Assembly (NCBI GenBank): GCA_011319805.1
Contig: SJRY01000228.1
Span: 992,001 to 1,056,000, forward strand
Length of the DNA: 64,000 bases
Source of the DNA: Macrocybe gigantea
Lineage: Eukaryota; Basidiomycota; Agaricomycetes; Agaricales; Callistosporiaceae
Direction: 5' to 3'
Below the pieces are notes generated by a model that searched no databases, was not told where the DNA came from, and saw only the letters and a program-made list of their open reading frames with translations. The number at the start of each line of letters is the position of its first letter. The stretch's first letter is position 1. A program made the translations under genes and the position numbers. Below, piece by piece: positions 10,565 to 22,900 of this stretch.

Positions 10565-13500
10565 ATGGCGGACATCCAGGGCAGGCTGTCCGACCACGGT
10601 GCGCATATTATACGCGTATGTCCATGAACTCACTCACAACTCTAAACAGAGACGGCCCCCTTGTTAAGACATTCAGATACCCAACGGCCTGAGGAAAGGA
10701 ACAACCCGTCTTTTACAGAGCGCATTGGAATCTTGGCACAGGAGCCCCTTACACCCCTTACCAAGGTCCTTCTTGTGTTGTCTCTTATCCTCTTGCTCAT
10801 AAGCTCCGTGAGTATTGAAGACGTATTCAGTTTTTCTTTCTTACCACACTTTACCCAGGTGTTCGTTGGCCTATTTGCAGGAGCCCAGCATAAGTTGAAC
10901 AATGGACATCGAGAACACGAGGAACCCCGACTGGAACTTCAACCTCGACTACCACCGCTTTCTCAACTGTCACCACCACTCGGATTTCTGCGACCACCGC
11001 AACTACTACCCAAGTGTCTACCACCACTGCGATGACCACGAGTACCTTCATTTCTGTTACTACGGTCTTGCCGGCCCCAGGACCGACTGAAATTCCCAAA
11101 GAGGTTGGTCCACTTGTTGATGCGGTGTCGATGTTGTCGAAGAACCAATTTACATTTGCCGCAGGATGTTTGTCTCACGCCAGAATGCATTATTTTGTCT
11201 GCTTCCATCCTGTCATCGCTTGATACCAACCAAGATCCTTGCGAGAATTTCTATGACTTTGCTAGTGAGTCGCTTCGTGAAATACCTATATTGCTAATGA
11301 CAGAGATTCTGATGATTTAGATGGAGGCTGGATTCGCGCACATCCCTACCCGCCGAAAAGGGGAGCTTCGGAAACTTCGATGCATTGTCCGTTCAGAACA
11401 AGCAAGCTATTCGTCGCATTCTCGAGTCCAAAGAAGCCCCGCCTTCGCCCGATGATGCGATGATATTGCGTAAATTGCGCGACTACTATACTTCTTGTTT
11501 GAATGAAAGAGGACTTGACGAAATCGGGGAAGTGCCTCTTTTGCGCTTCATTGGCGATGTCAGGCGACTGTACAAGGACGAGAACTCGGGTCACCAAGCG
11601 AAAGAACCCCTACCGGACCTAACGGCGGCGCTAGCATATCTGCATTCTAAAGGTAATCTTGAATGGTATTTTGATTCTTCCTTCTGCGATTCACAACATG
11701 CGCAGGTGTTGATGCTTTATTTTCGTTTGAGATAGAAGGGGATGTGGGTGACGATCCGAATAGGATGATACCATGGTTCAACCAACCACCCTTGAGCCTT
11801 CCTTCCAAGGCATGTTTATCTTTTTATCAGGCCTGACTCACCGTGGCCTCATAGGATAGGCAGGAGTACTATGGAGAGAAAGCGATAGTTGATGTTTACA
11901 AGTCTGTCGTCGAAAGCATTCTGCTGGTTGCATTCAACGACGAAGACTCTCACCTTTCGCTGGAGCAAGACAATTCACTTGTCGAACTCGATGAAAAGAA
12001 CTTTTGGCCTCCTTGGCCCTGGCCTCCTTGGGGTGGCGAAGATGGTGATGACGATGACGGCGGAAAAGAGCCCATCGACAAGAAACGGCGGGCTCAGCGT
12101 CTTGCGAAACAGGTCGTCAAGTTCGAAAGTCGAATCGCGAATGCGAGCCTTGACCTGTGAGCGATAGAAAACGTTGATGTTCGAATAATCTTAAAGGTCC
12201 GAGCCACATATTTTGCCCAGGGATGTCTTGCTGCAAGATCCCATCGCGACCTACAACCCGACGACTATCAAGCATTTATCGGACACTCTACCGCAGATTG
12301 ACTTCCTGAACTACTTCGCTGCATTCACACCTCGTGCATACCCAGACAAAGTGATCCTCACGCATCCTCCCTACGCGTCATTGCTCTCTGGCATCCTAGC
12401 CGACACTCCTTCAGACGTTGTGGAAGGATATCTTATTGTTCGCGCTGCTTTGACGCACTCTTCGCTACTTGGTGTAAACACTGCGGCCTGGAAGGCCCAA
12501 AGGATCTTACACGAGAAGTTGACAGGCATCAAACAAGGCGCGATGGAAGATAGGACGGAATATTGTGTGAAGCAGTTGGAGGAGACCGTTGGTTTTGCCG
12601 TTGGTCGCTACTTTGTGAACGCGACTTTTGGAGGCGAGTCGAAGGAGAAAGGCGCCCAGATTATTCACAGTACTGTGATAATTTGACCCCTTCTCCATTT
12701 CCTGACTGAACTGCAGAGCAGATATCATTAAAGCGTTCAAAACGTCTTTATCTCGCATTGAATGGATGGACAAAGAGTCTGCAGAGGCGGCAGCTCAAAA
12801 GGTAGGGTATGACATTGTACCGAAGGGTTTAACTGAGCCACCTTGCAGGCAAACGCAATTCGGGTCAAAGTTGGATTCCCTCTTTCACCCAACACTACAG
12901 ATCCAAGTTCTATTGCATTCTATTATGAAGGCGTACAAATTGATAATGTCAACTTTTTCGAAAATGTTCTGAATGCACTGTAAGCGTCCTAAGTGCAATG
13001 CTCGTGAAGGTTTTCATTTACTTCGATCCTGCAGGAAAAACAAGCAAAGTAAGAAATGGTTGCAACTGGGGCGCAAACGAGACCTTGAATCGTGGGAGAT
13101 GTATCCTTCTATTGTGAATGCGTACTTCAACCCCCCTGCGAATGAGGCATGTCTTACATTTCCGTACGTCTATATGAGGTGCTCATATTATGCCATTTCA
13201 GATCGTCTTTCCCGCAGGCATTCTGCAGCCGCCTTTCTTCAGAAATTCATGGTAAACGGCAGTCATTTTCTGACAAGAACTTCATGTCTTAATATTTTGA
13301 GTAGGCCCTCATATGTTACGTATGGCGCCTTTGGTCATGTTGCGTCCCATGAATTAACGGTTTGGATGCATCTATATTTTGAGAACAATACGATGTCTGA
13401 TGTATGAGATTAGCACGCTTTTGACTCTGCAGGGCGCCTATATAGCCCATCAGGCAAATTGGAGGAATGGTGGAGCAATGCAACTAGTACAAAGTATCAG

Positions 13501-14260
13501 GCCAAACAGGATTGCATCGTGAAGCAATACTCTGGTATTTTCTCTCTGTCAAGCCAGCTCCATATTTCGTGGCTCACGCGTTTGATGTAGCCTATACGAT
13601 CGATGACGGGAAGGGCGGAAAAGTGCACGTCAATGTGAGTCGCCCTACTAAATGATGCCCTGCGATTTCACTATGGTATATTCGATTTTAGGGAAACTTG
13701 TAAGCTTCGTTAATCTAACATTCACGAAGTGGGACCGTTGACTGACATGAAGCTAGAACGTCAGGTGAGAATATCGGCGATACCGGTTTAATTCAGGCGT
13801 ATCGGGCCTGGAAAGCCTATGCGTCGAACGAGGATCAGCTCCTGCCGGGTCTAAATTACACCATGTCCGTGTATGAATCTTATCTCTTCTATTCAGTTAT
13901 TGACCAACTTCTTTAGGGATCAGCTATTCTTCATCGCTTTCGCCCAGATTTGGGCCAATTCGATGAAGCCGGAGACCGCCGTACGTTACTTGTTTCGAAT
14001 TCCCTGAAGTTGTTTACCGAATTAATACACGCAGATTCAACGTGTCCGTACCGACCCTCATTCTCCCAGCAGATATCGAGTAGACGGCACGGTTTCCAAC
14101 ATCCCAGAATTCGCAAAGGCCTTCAAATGTAAAGCAGGCACGAAGGTAGGCGTGTTTGTGGTCCGGAATTCATCAGTTGCGTTTGACGTGTTTGACCGTG
14201 TCTGATTAGTTAAACCCTTCCATGGAGAAAAGATGTCTGTTTTGGGGAAGAGGACAGTAA
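10565..14260 (+). CDS. Endothelin-converting-enzyme-like metallopeptidase (peptidase M13, neprilysin family)
   Basis: Type II membrane zinc endopeptidase. The ATG at 10565 gives a cytosolic N-terminus, then one TM segment ('VLLVLSLILLLISSVFVGLF'), a Thr-rich stalk (about 10930-11090), and the M13 N-domain from 'CLTPECIILSASILSS'. The zinc site is 'HELTH', split by an intron (13353-13435), with 'GENIGDTGLIQAY' as the third-ligand region. It ends 'KLNPSMEKRCLFWGRGQ'. About 18 introns were inferred, two of them GC-AG (11810-11863, 13147-13201), and one exon is only 8 nt (13692-13699). A W/P-plus-acidic insert ('FWPPWPWPPWGGEDGDDDD') lies in the N-domain. Two single-base losses at C runs (10925-10928 and 11343-11349) break the frame in highly conserved sequence; I read these as sequence errors rather than a pseudogene. 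Confidence 0.9.
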
Positions 14261-14327
14261 CCGGTTGTATATACGTGACGTCGTCTCTACGGGGCAGTGT
14301 AGATATGTTGCAGACACTCTAATCGAC

Positions 14328-15226
14328 TTACAGAACACCTTTGGTGCTGGGAATATCATTACCTCCTGTGGGCTCAATAGCCTGTCGGATAGCGAGAGCC
14401 AAAGCTTTGAAGGCGGACTCGGAGCTATGCCAGGTCGTGAACAAATTTTGGGACATGGAAACACATATACTTGCCGATGATGATCATTTTCGCCTCGCAA
14501 GACATCGACATGAAGGGTGACCTCAGCTGCCGTCGCGAATGATCTGAATACGTGTGGTATCATTTCCGTGGACAGTTCGCCAATTTTCTCCCGCTTGAAG
14601 CCCAACTCTGTAACGCAGCAGGCGCGAGAGCAGATATCTATGACAGCACGCGAAAGTGCCTAAGGAAAGTCATAATGGGAGGGTTGATGAACTGGATCTG
14701 CGATTTCATACGGTGACAAGTACCTCGTCAAGGGGTGCGAAGCCTGTTCCATAGCGGCGAATCCCGCGAATTTCCCCCAGCGCCTTTTTGAAAGCAGTGC
14801 CGAGTGCGATGGCACTGTCCTGTGCAGTTATGAGGTACGCATACCACGCGGATTCAGGCAGATGCAGAAAGGAATGGCTTATCTGCACTGTGGTGATCGT
14901 CAATATAGGTGTCGCCTGTGCACTTGAGCGTTAACGACAGGCCGCTGTGCTTGGCAAGTGCGGTGTACATCTGGAGAGTTGGACGGTGAGGAGAACATCC
15001 AGAAACAGCGTTGTGAACAAACATGATCTAGGAAGCCGATGCCGGTGGAAACGTTGATCGTCTGCGCACCAAACCTGGCGCCATCGAGGTCGATGAAAAC
15101 CTCGATGTCGGTCTCCAAGGTTTTGCGGGAGACAGAAGCTTGTCTAGGGACATGGAGGAGACAACGATAAGCCAAACATGGCCAAATAGCGGCGATTGGT
15201 GTGAGGATGTCAACCAAACAGAGCAT
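14328..15226 (-). CDS. HIS3: Imidazoleglycerol-phosphate dehydratase (histidine biosynthesis)
   Basis: Dehydrates imidazole glycerol phosphate to imidazole acetol phosphate (EC 4.2.1.19), step 6 of histidine synthesis. The spliced protein carries '[17 protein letters not shown]', '[19 protein letters not shown]', the metal-binding motif '[18 protein letters not shown]', '[17 protein letters not shown]', '[20 protein letters not shown]' and '[15 protein letters not shown]'. Introns include a GC-AG intron (14425-14474, donor GCAAGT) and a junction inside the DDHH motif that fits only an AT-AC intron (14822-14882) or a 2-base assembly loss. The start is uncertain: the in-frame ATG at 15226 gives about 30 extra N-terminal residues and lies 8 bp from the divergent MSS51 start. 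Confidence 0.93.
14822..14882 (-). other. Possible U2-type AT-AC intron in HIS3
   Basis: On the minus strand the exon ends '..AGTGCAG' and the next begins 'AGGACAGTGCC'. Only removal of 61 nt starting ATAAGC and ending CTGCAC gives the conserved HH-S-A-E-D-S-A. No GT..AG pair keeps frame. Loss of two G in an original GAGGTAAG donor would restore a canonical intron and is the alternative. Confidence 0.45.
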
Positions 15227-15234
15227 CACAAAAA

Positions 15235-16899
15235 ATGGCGTTGAGGTCAATCTCCTCCGTCGTCCGTCTCGTTCCTCGACGTCCAGGTTGCGTTCCCCAT
15301 TCGAGGACGCTCTTCAACCTTTTTAAGAGGTCCAATGCGACACCAAAGCATAGCGAACCATCTCCGGTCCTTTCACAGGACGACCTCTTCCATCCGTTTT
15401 CGAAATCGCCCTTTCCCGCCGTCCGGGCGAGAGGTGAAGCCATTCAGTCCTTAGCGCCGTGCCCAGTCTGCGTGTCAAAACATTCCAATTCTCAGCCCAA
15501 GGCTGTCAAGTACGAATGCCCACATTGCGGTTGGCCAACACATTGTTCCGCAGAGCACCACCTGGAGGACGCAGAGCACAGCAAATATTGCTCCCGCCTT
15601 CGTGAAACTAATGAGGACGAACACGACCTTCGCAGCGGCCGACGTCTCAGAGAATTTGAATTGCCCGGTCAGCTATGCTGCGCCTCAATATACCGTTCTG
15701 TCATTGACATTGCCATCAGGCCCGCAGGGATATGAAGAAGCCATTTCTTTCGCAAATTGGGACGTGTTTTGGTACACACGCGGGTTCCCCTCCATGGACA
15801 CTGATCGTTCGCGAAGGCATGCAAGCAAGCTTCTGACGTATCCCATCACTATCGGTAGTGTCCTCCATCAGCACAGTGGTTTGACCTTGAACAATCAGCG
15901 TTTGACTCCGGAGGGTAGCAGGTCGCTGGCTGGTATGCTGCATCATCACTCACCCTCGTTCATCTCATTCTTATGATCTTACGTTCTTAGCGCTGCGATC
16001 AACTTTGCATGTCGCCCCGGGAGCCCCGAGACACCAGAAGCCGCCGTAGGAAAGCCTCAAGTACGCATCTTCATTCTTGGCGCTCGGGCCGAATCTTCAT
16101 TGCCACCGCATGTATGGGAACAACTTTGCATGCTATTCCCGTCCACTCATTTCCATCTGTTCTTCATCGGGCCGCAAGTCTCCTTACCCAAGCCTCCCGA
16201 GGAGCTGAACAAACGGCCTTCGTCCAATCCTTCGGATCCCTTCGCCAACTCTAAAAATCAAGTCCAAGAAGCTGCTAACACATTGCCACCGAAAGAAGGA
16301 GAAGTCAAAGAGAAGCCCGTCTACCTTCCGAATGTGTATGAGCCTCCTACGCCGGCTCCGATCGCTCGCCTAAAACGTACTCGTTCTTCACTGGAACGTT
16401 ACGGCGTTCCTCGTATACCGTGCCGTACACGCCGCAGCTCACTATCACTGGCATGCGAGCCAATTATGCTGAAGTCCACGCCCAATTCCAGCACACTCTG
16501 GATCCCTACAGTGACTGCTTCTTCTTTTTCTCCCCTGGTTTTGGCTTCCCGTCACCGGAGTCCGTCGGTGATGACGGGAAGCCTCTATTGCAGATAGCAT
16601 CTCCCACAGAGTGGGGACATGTCATTCCCATGCTCCTTGCGAGTAAATGCCCTTTATTCGTGACTGGATTCTCTCCCGCCGATGTGGAAAGGGATATCCG
16701 CTCGTTATCCGTCGCACCTGAAGTAGCGGGTGAATTTGAGTGGGTGATAACACCAGGATCTAATGCCTTTGGTAGTGAAAAATGGGAAGTAGCTGATTTC
16801 GACCCTCGGGTGATGGTGAAAACGAACTGGGGCGTTTGGGGCATCCGCGGAAAGAGTCGTGACATCCAGGAACGCAGTAAATTCTCATTTACCCTATAG
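15235..16899 (+). CDS. MSS51: Mss51-like mitochondrial COX1 translational activator (MYND zinc finger)
   Basis: In yeast, Mss51 activates translation of COX1 mRNA and chaperones Cox1 in mitochondria. The start at 15235 opens an Arg-rich mitochondrial presequence ([18 protein letters not shown]). A MYND-type zinc finger follows ('[28 protein letters not shown]'), then the conserved '[19 protein letters not shown]', '[17 protein letters not shown]', '[19 protein letters not shown]', '[20 protein letters not shown]', '[15 protein letters not shown]' and '[18 protein letters not shown]'. Two introns were placed (near 15669-15719 and 15932-15990). Two single-base losses at C runs (16015-16018 and 16358-16359) shift the frame within conserved sequence and are read as sequence errors. 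Confidence 0.88.
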
Positions 16900-16996
16900 C
16901 TACATATCCTCAATAAAGAAACCCTGTGCATATAGATTGAACTCTAGATGATAGCAATATCACAACTCAGAGTATAAACAACCTCTGATCCTTCAC

Positions 16997-19900
16997 TCAG
17001 AGCTCGGATGGAGGGGGCACGAAAGTCTGCCGAAAGCAAATCTGCGTTATACCTCGAGCGGTCTTGGGATCAAAAGCATTGTGCTTACTCGAGCTTTGAT
17101 TCCACCTGCGCTTGGAAGTCGGGTGGAACCGCATAGCCATGCATCGACTTCGGCTGCAGCGCCACGTCCCTCGCTAAGAAAATTTTAGTTTCCATACCAG
17201 GGTGGCTCTTCAGGACTTACTTGATGCCCCAAACGATGAGAGATTGGCCACGACGACAATCACCAGCCGCAAAGACTCCTTCTACGTTCGTGCAATATTT
17301 CTATGCAACGCCAGTGTCAGGGATCGAGAATCAGAACACTGGGGTTCTCTACTCGCCTTTGCAGGTGTTTGGATGTTCGATCTCCCATCCTGTCTAACGT
17401 CCAACGCCCTGATTACATTCGCTTCGGGACCTAGGAAGCCAAGGGCTAGCAACACAAGCTGTGCAGGGAAGAACTTCTCCGATCCTGGAACCTCCTCCAT
17501 CTTCCATCTGCCCCCACTGTCTTTGGTCCATTCAACCCGGACTGACGCAGAGGTAAATCAATCAAAGAAACAAACCGAAAGTAGAAATATACGAACCGGT
17601 ATTCAAGCCCATAAGTTTGCCTTGCTCATCGAGAACGAATTCTTTAGTAGAGATAGAATATTCTCTTGGGTCTGTTTGCAGAAGATATAAGCCGATCCTC
17701 GATTCAAAAATCTATTTCCCTTACCATTGCCAAAGTGTGCTGCGACTTCGGTATGTCCGTAATCCGTGCGGAATATCCTATCAAACGGTTAGTCATCTCG
17801 GAATTGTGGCGGAGGATCGACCTACCTCGGCCACTGGGGCCACGGGTTGTCTCGTCCTCGCGAGATAGGTGGTTTGGGTAAGAGCTCGAAATTCGTGATA
17901 GACTTCGCACCATGCCGCATAGCAGTCCCGATACAGTCATTACCTGTGTCCCCACCGCCGATGACGATGACATCTTTGCCCTTGGCGCTAATGTAATGTC
18001 CATCCTGGAGCTCAGAGTCCAGCAGGGACTGCGTGTTCATCTTTAAGTGCTCGTCAGTTTCTCTTCAACGTAATCTGCGGTCCAACCCACTTGCAAAAAT
18101 TCCATCGCGAAATGGATCCCGTCCGCTTCTCTATTCGGTATCTTCAAGTCCCGAGGCCACGTTGCACCAGTACAGATGACGACACCATCATTCCCTCCCG
18201 AAGTTCTGCGACATCAACATCTACCCCAACGTGAGTATTGGGGACGAAGGTCTATGGTCATTTAGCAGAGAGAAAGTTGGTATTCGACAATTTACTCACA
18301 ATCCCTTCAGCAGCCATGAGGTCAACACGACGCTGGACAATGGTTTTATCAAGTTTCATGCTTTATGCCAATGTTCACAGCCTAATCATTGAAGTCAAGG
18401 TCTGAAAACTTACTTTGGGATTCCGTACATCAATAGACCTCCCATGCGGTCATTCCGGTCGTAGACAGTGACGGTATGGCCTGCCTTATTTAGCTGATCC
18501 GCACAAGCCAAACCCGCCGGACCAGAGCCGATGACCGCAATCGTTTTGCCTGTACGGAAAGATGGAGGATTCGGCTTCATCCATCCCATTTCGAATCCCT
18601 AAATTGCCCATGAAATTAGTTGACGGAATACCAAGATCACGCTAGCGCTACCTTGTCAATGATAGCACACTCGATACTTTTGATTCCAACTGGTTGCTCA
18701 TTGATGCCGAGAACGCATGCTCCTTCGCATGGGGCAGGACATACTCGACCAGTAAATTCGGGAAATTATTCGTCATTAGAAGCCGATTGAGTGCATCTCT
18801 CCACTGTTCTTTGAAGACGAGGTCATTCCACTTCGGAATGATATTAGAAATCGGGCAACCAGAATCCGATTGACAGAACGGAACGCCACAGTCCATACAA
18901 CGAGCAGATTGATACTTCAGCTCGCTTTCGGTTAGACGTGAAGAGATCTCCTTCCAGTCCTTGACACGCTTCCTAGGGGGACGATAAGCTTCGCCGAGAC
19001 GCTTATACTTCATGAAACCACGGGTCTTGTCAACTTTGTGCAGTCTCTGCTTCGTCGCATTTTCATCCAGCATTGAGTCTTCCATATCAATGACGGCTGG
19101 CTCGTGCTTAGCCCTTGGAACAGCTGATACGATCGGGGTCTTGGGCAAAAGTATGTCTTCCAAGCCTTCTGAAGCGAGATCTACCTGGCTTGCAGTACGA
19201 GACGGAATCAAATCGATGACGCTTTGCCGCATTTTCTCCTCCTTCTCGCGTGCCTTTTGTTCATCCAAAATCTTCTTATAATCATAAGGCATGACCCGGA
19301 CGAAGAGTGGAAGAAGGTGATGGAAGTCATGGAGGACACGGTCAGCTACTTCGGATCCAGTATAGTGACGATGATCTTCGATGAGGCTGCGCAGCTCAGC
19401 GATCTCGCGAGGATCCGTTATCTTGCCCAACTCCACCATTTCTGTGTTGACCTTCGATGCGAACGTATGTGCCGTGTCGAGAACATACGCAATCCCTCCA
19501 CTCATTCCAGCAGCAAAGTTCCTGCCAGTAACACCTAGAACGGCTACTCGTCCCCCAGTCATATACTCGCAACCGTGATCGCCACATCCTTCCACCACGG
19601 CATTCGCACCAGAATTCCGCACAGCGAAACGTTCTGCGGCTATACCGCGAATAAATGCCTCTCCAGACGTAGCTCCATACAGACATACATTGCCGATGAT
19701 AATATTTTCTTCGGCTTTAAACTGCGATTGCTTTGGTGGATAAACGATGATACGGCCTCCAGATAGTCCTTTGCCCATGTAATCGTTCGCATCGCCTTCG
19801 AGTTCGATTGTAATACCGGGGGCGAGGAAAGCGCCACATGATTGGCCGGCCGAGCCTCTCATGCGGATATGGATGGTATCCTTGGGTAGACCCTCCTCAC

Positions 19901-22900
19901 CGTATAATTTTGAGACCCTGTATGACAGCGTGGTGCCGAGAGCGCGGTCTGTGTTCGTCACGTCGCATTCAATGTGAACGGGTAATCCTTGAGCGAGAGC
20001 GGGCTCGGATTCATCAATGAATTTGTTGTCTAAGCGAATATAGAGTTTGTGGTCTTGCTGGCGAACGCGATAAGTTGCAGCACCAGGACGCATTTGCCAC
20101 GCAGGCTTTAGTATAGCGCTCAAGTCTAGGTGAGCCGTCTTGATTGTCCGCAGTTTCTCATTCACTTTCAGCATATCAGCCCTTCCCACCATTTCGTTGA
20201 TGGTGCGGAAACCCAACTTAGCCATGATACTCCGAAGATCCTCAGCCAGATAATAGAAGAAATTGATGACCTGTTCGGGTTGACCGGCAAATTTGGCGCG
20301 AAGCTGGGGATCTTGAGTTGCTATTCCAACGGGACATGTATTCACTTCATAGGGCGTTAGCATACGGACAAGCTCTGCGTACGAAAACTTACGGTGACAT
20401 TTCCGCATCATGACGCAACCCATGGCAATGAGCGGAGTGGTAGCAAATCCCCATTCCTCTGCTCCCAAGAGGCAAGCAATAGCAATGTCCCGGCCCGTCC
20501 TAAGCTGTCCGTCAGTCTGGACAATGACACGTCCTCGAAGGTCATTGAGCACTAGGGTCTGATGGGTCTCTGCCAGGCCAAGCTCCCAAGGAAGGCCAGC
20601 ATATTTGATGCCAGTCCAGCGCGACGCTCCTGTACCACCGTCGTGACCAGATATCAAGATATGATCGGCTTTAGCCTTTGCTACGCCACTCGCAACGATG
20701 CCAACACCCACTTCAGAAACGAGTTTGACGGACACTCGTGATCTAGGGTTAGCGCATTTCAAGTCGTATATAAGTTGTTTCAAATCTTCAATTGAATAGA
20801 TATCGTGGTGAGGAGGAGGTGAGATAAGGCCAACACCCGCGGTCGAGTGTCGAGTGCGGGCAATTGAAGCGGAGACTTTATGTCCGGGTAACTCTCCACC
20901 TTCCCCAGGTTTCGCACCCTGGGCCATTTTGATTTGAAGTTCGTCAGAGTCTGCAAGATAGTTCGCCGTCACGCCAAAGCGTCCCGACGCTACTTGCTTT
21001 ATGGCTGATCTCATAGTATCGCCATTGGGGAGAACGAGAGACCGTTCGGCGTCTTCGCCACCTTCGCCAGTGTTCGATTTTCCACCAAGACGATTCATGG
21101 CCACAGCTAAAGTCGAATGAGCCTCCATAGAAATGGAACCATACGACATGGCACCAGTCACGAAACGTCGCACGATCTCATTCCAAGGTTCTACTTGTTC
21201 TATCGGGATGGGAGTAACGTTTTCGCTACGGAAATCGAGCAGCCCACGAAGGTGAATGCTTTGCGCCTGCTCGTTTGCATTGCGAGCATATGCGTCGTAG
21301 GCAGCCTGGTTCTTCTCCCTGACAGCATCTTGGAGATTGGCGATACCAGACGGGTCATTGATATGAGCTTCTCCGCCATCTCGCCAATGGTATTCACCGG
21401 ATTCCGGCATGCCTGGAGGAACAATCGTTTCACGGCTGGGCCAACCTCGTTCGTGGAGTTCGTACGCATCCATAGCAAGTAGGTCGAAGGTAGCGCCCTG
21501 GACGCGACTGGCAGAACCAATGAAACACCGGTCGACGACTTCGCTGTGCAGACCTAGAATTTCGAAGATTTGGGCACCTTTGTACGATTGCAAGGTAGAT
21601 ATTCCCATCTTCGACATGACTTTCAGGATACCATTATCAACCGATTGGCGGTAGTGTTCGATCAATTGGGTAGCTGGTTTTCCGTTCTTAACGCTAAACC
21701 AATATCAGCATGTACAAATTGAAGAAAGGTAATAAGGTAGATGTCTTACAGGCCCTCCCGATTTATTTTGTGGATGGTTTCCATCATAAGCCAGGGGCAG
21801 ACTGCGTCAGCACCATAGCCAACGAGTACGCATATGTGGTGAACTTCTCGTGCCTCCCCCGTTTCAACCATCAACGCTACTTTGGCCCGTATTTTGTGCA
21901 ATGTCAAGTGATGATGAACGCCACCGCAGGCAATGAGGGATGACAATGGGACACGTGTTGGGCCGACGGCGCGATCGCTGAGTATGATGACCTTGATACC
22001 ATCGTCTATAGCTTGAGCGGCCTCGCTGCAAACGCGTTCTAGAGCTAATCGGTATCCTGGCAATCCATCGCTCTTTGGGAAAGTGATGTCGATAGTTCGG
22101 GAAGGCCAATCAGTGTATGCGGACTTCAGATTCTTCATAGCATTCATCTCTTCGATCGAAATCAAAGGCGATGGTAGCAGGATGCGGTGACACTGTTCTG
22201 ATTTCATTTCTAACAAGTTACCCTCCGGTCCAACGTAAGCCTCTAGAGACATGACGATACTCTCCCGAATGGGATCAATCGGTGGATTTGTTACTTGAGC
22301 GAATAGTTGGCGGAAATAATCGTATATGACTCGAGGTTGAACAGCCATGGCAGCGAGAGGGGCATCATTGCCCATAGAACCCAAAGCCTCCTTGCTATCC
22401 GTCACCATCGGTAGCATGAGAAGATTTAGTTGTTCGACAGTGAATCCGAAAGCAAGTAGCTTCGGATCGGTGCTAAGAGCGGTGTCGTCCAAAACGGGTT
22501 CCAGGGTTATATTGCTGCGTCTAACGCGTTTAATGATATTAGGAACGTGGATGACATGGCCTTCAAGCCAGGAAGCAAAGTTTTGTTTCGTAGCAGTTGT
22601 GCGTTTGAGCTCCTTGTCGTCAACAATTCTGCCTTCAACGGTGTCGACTAGAAGCATCCGACCCGGCTTGAGTCGTCCTTTCTGTACAACCTTTTCCGGA
22701 GGGATATAGAGCGCTCCGACTTCCGATGCGCAAACTATTATGTCTTCGTTCGTGACAATATAACGGCAAGGACGAAGGCCGTTTCGATCCAAATTTGCCC
22801 CGCAGTAACGGCCGTCGCTGAATGCGAAAAGGGCAGGGCCATCCCAAGGCTCCTGCAAACATGCAGCCCAATTGTAGAATGCCCGCTTTTGAGGCTCCAT

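Noticed and set aside
10925..11350. M13 peptidase as a pseudogene
   Set aside because: Only two single-base losses at C runs; all catalytic motifs, about 18 splice junctions and the long 3' part are intact, and the same error type affects essential genes such as CDC45.
18648..21665. A continuous 1005-codon minus frame as a complete separate protein
   Set aside because: It is the central part of GLT1. Its start is an internal Met, it runs through a real intron (20345-20392), and its last 35 codons are an artefact of a missing base at 18760.
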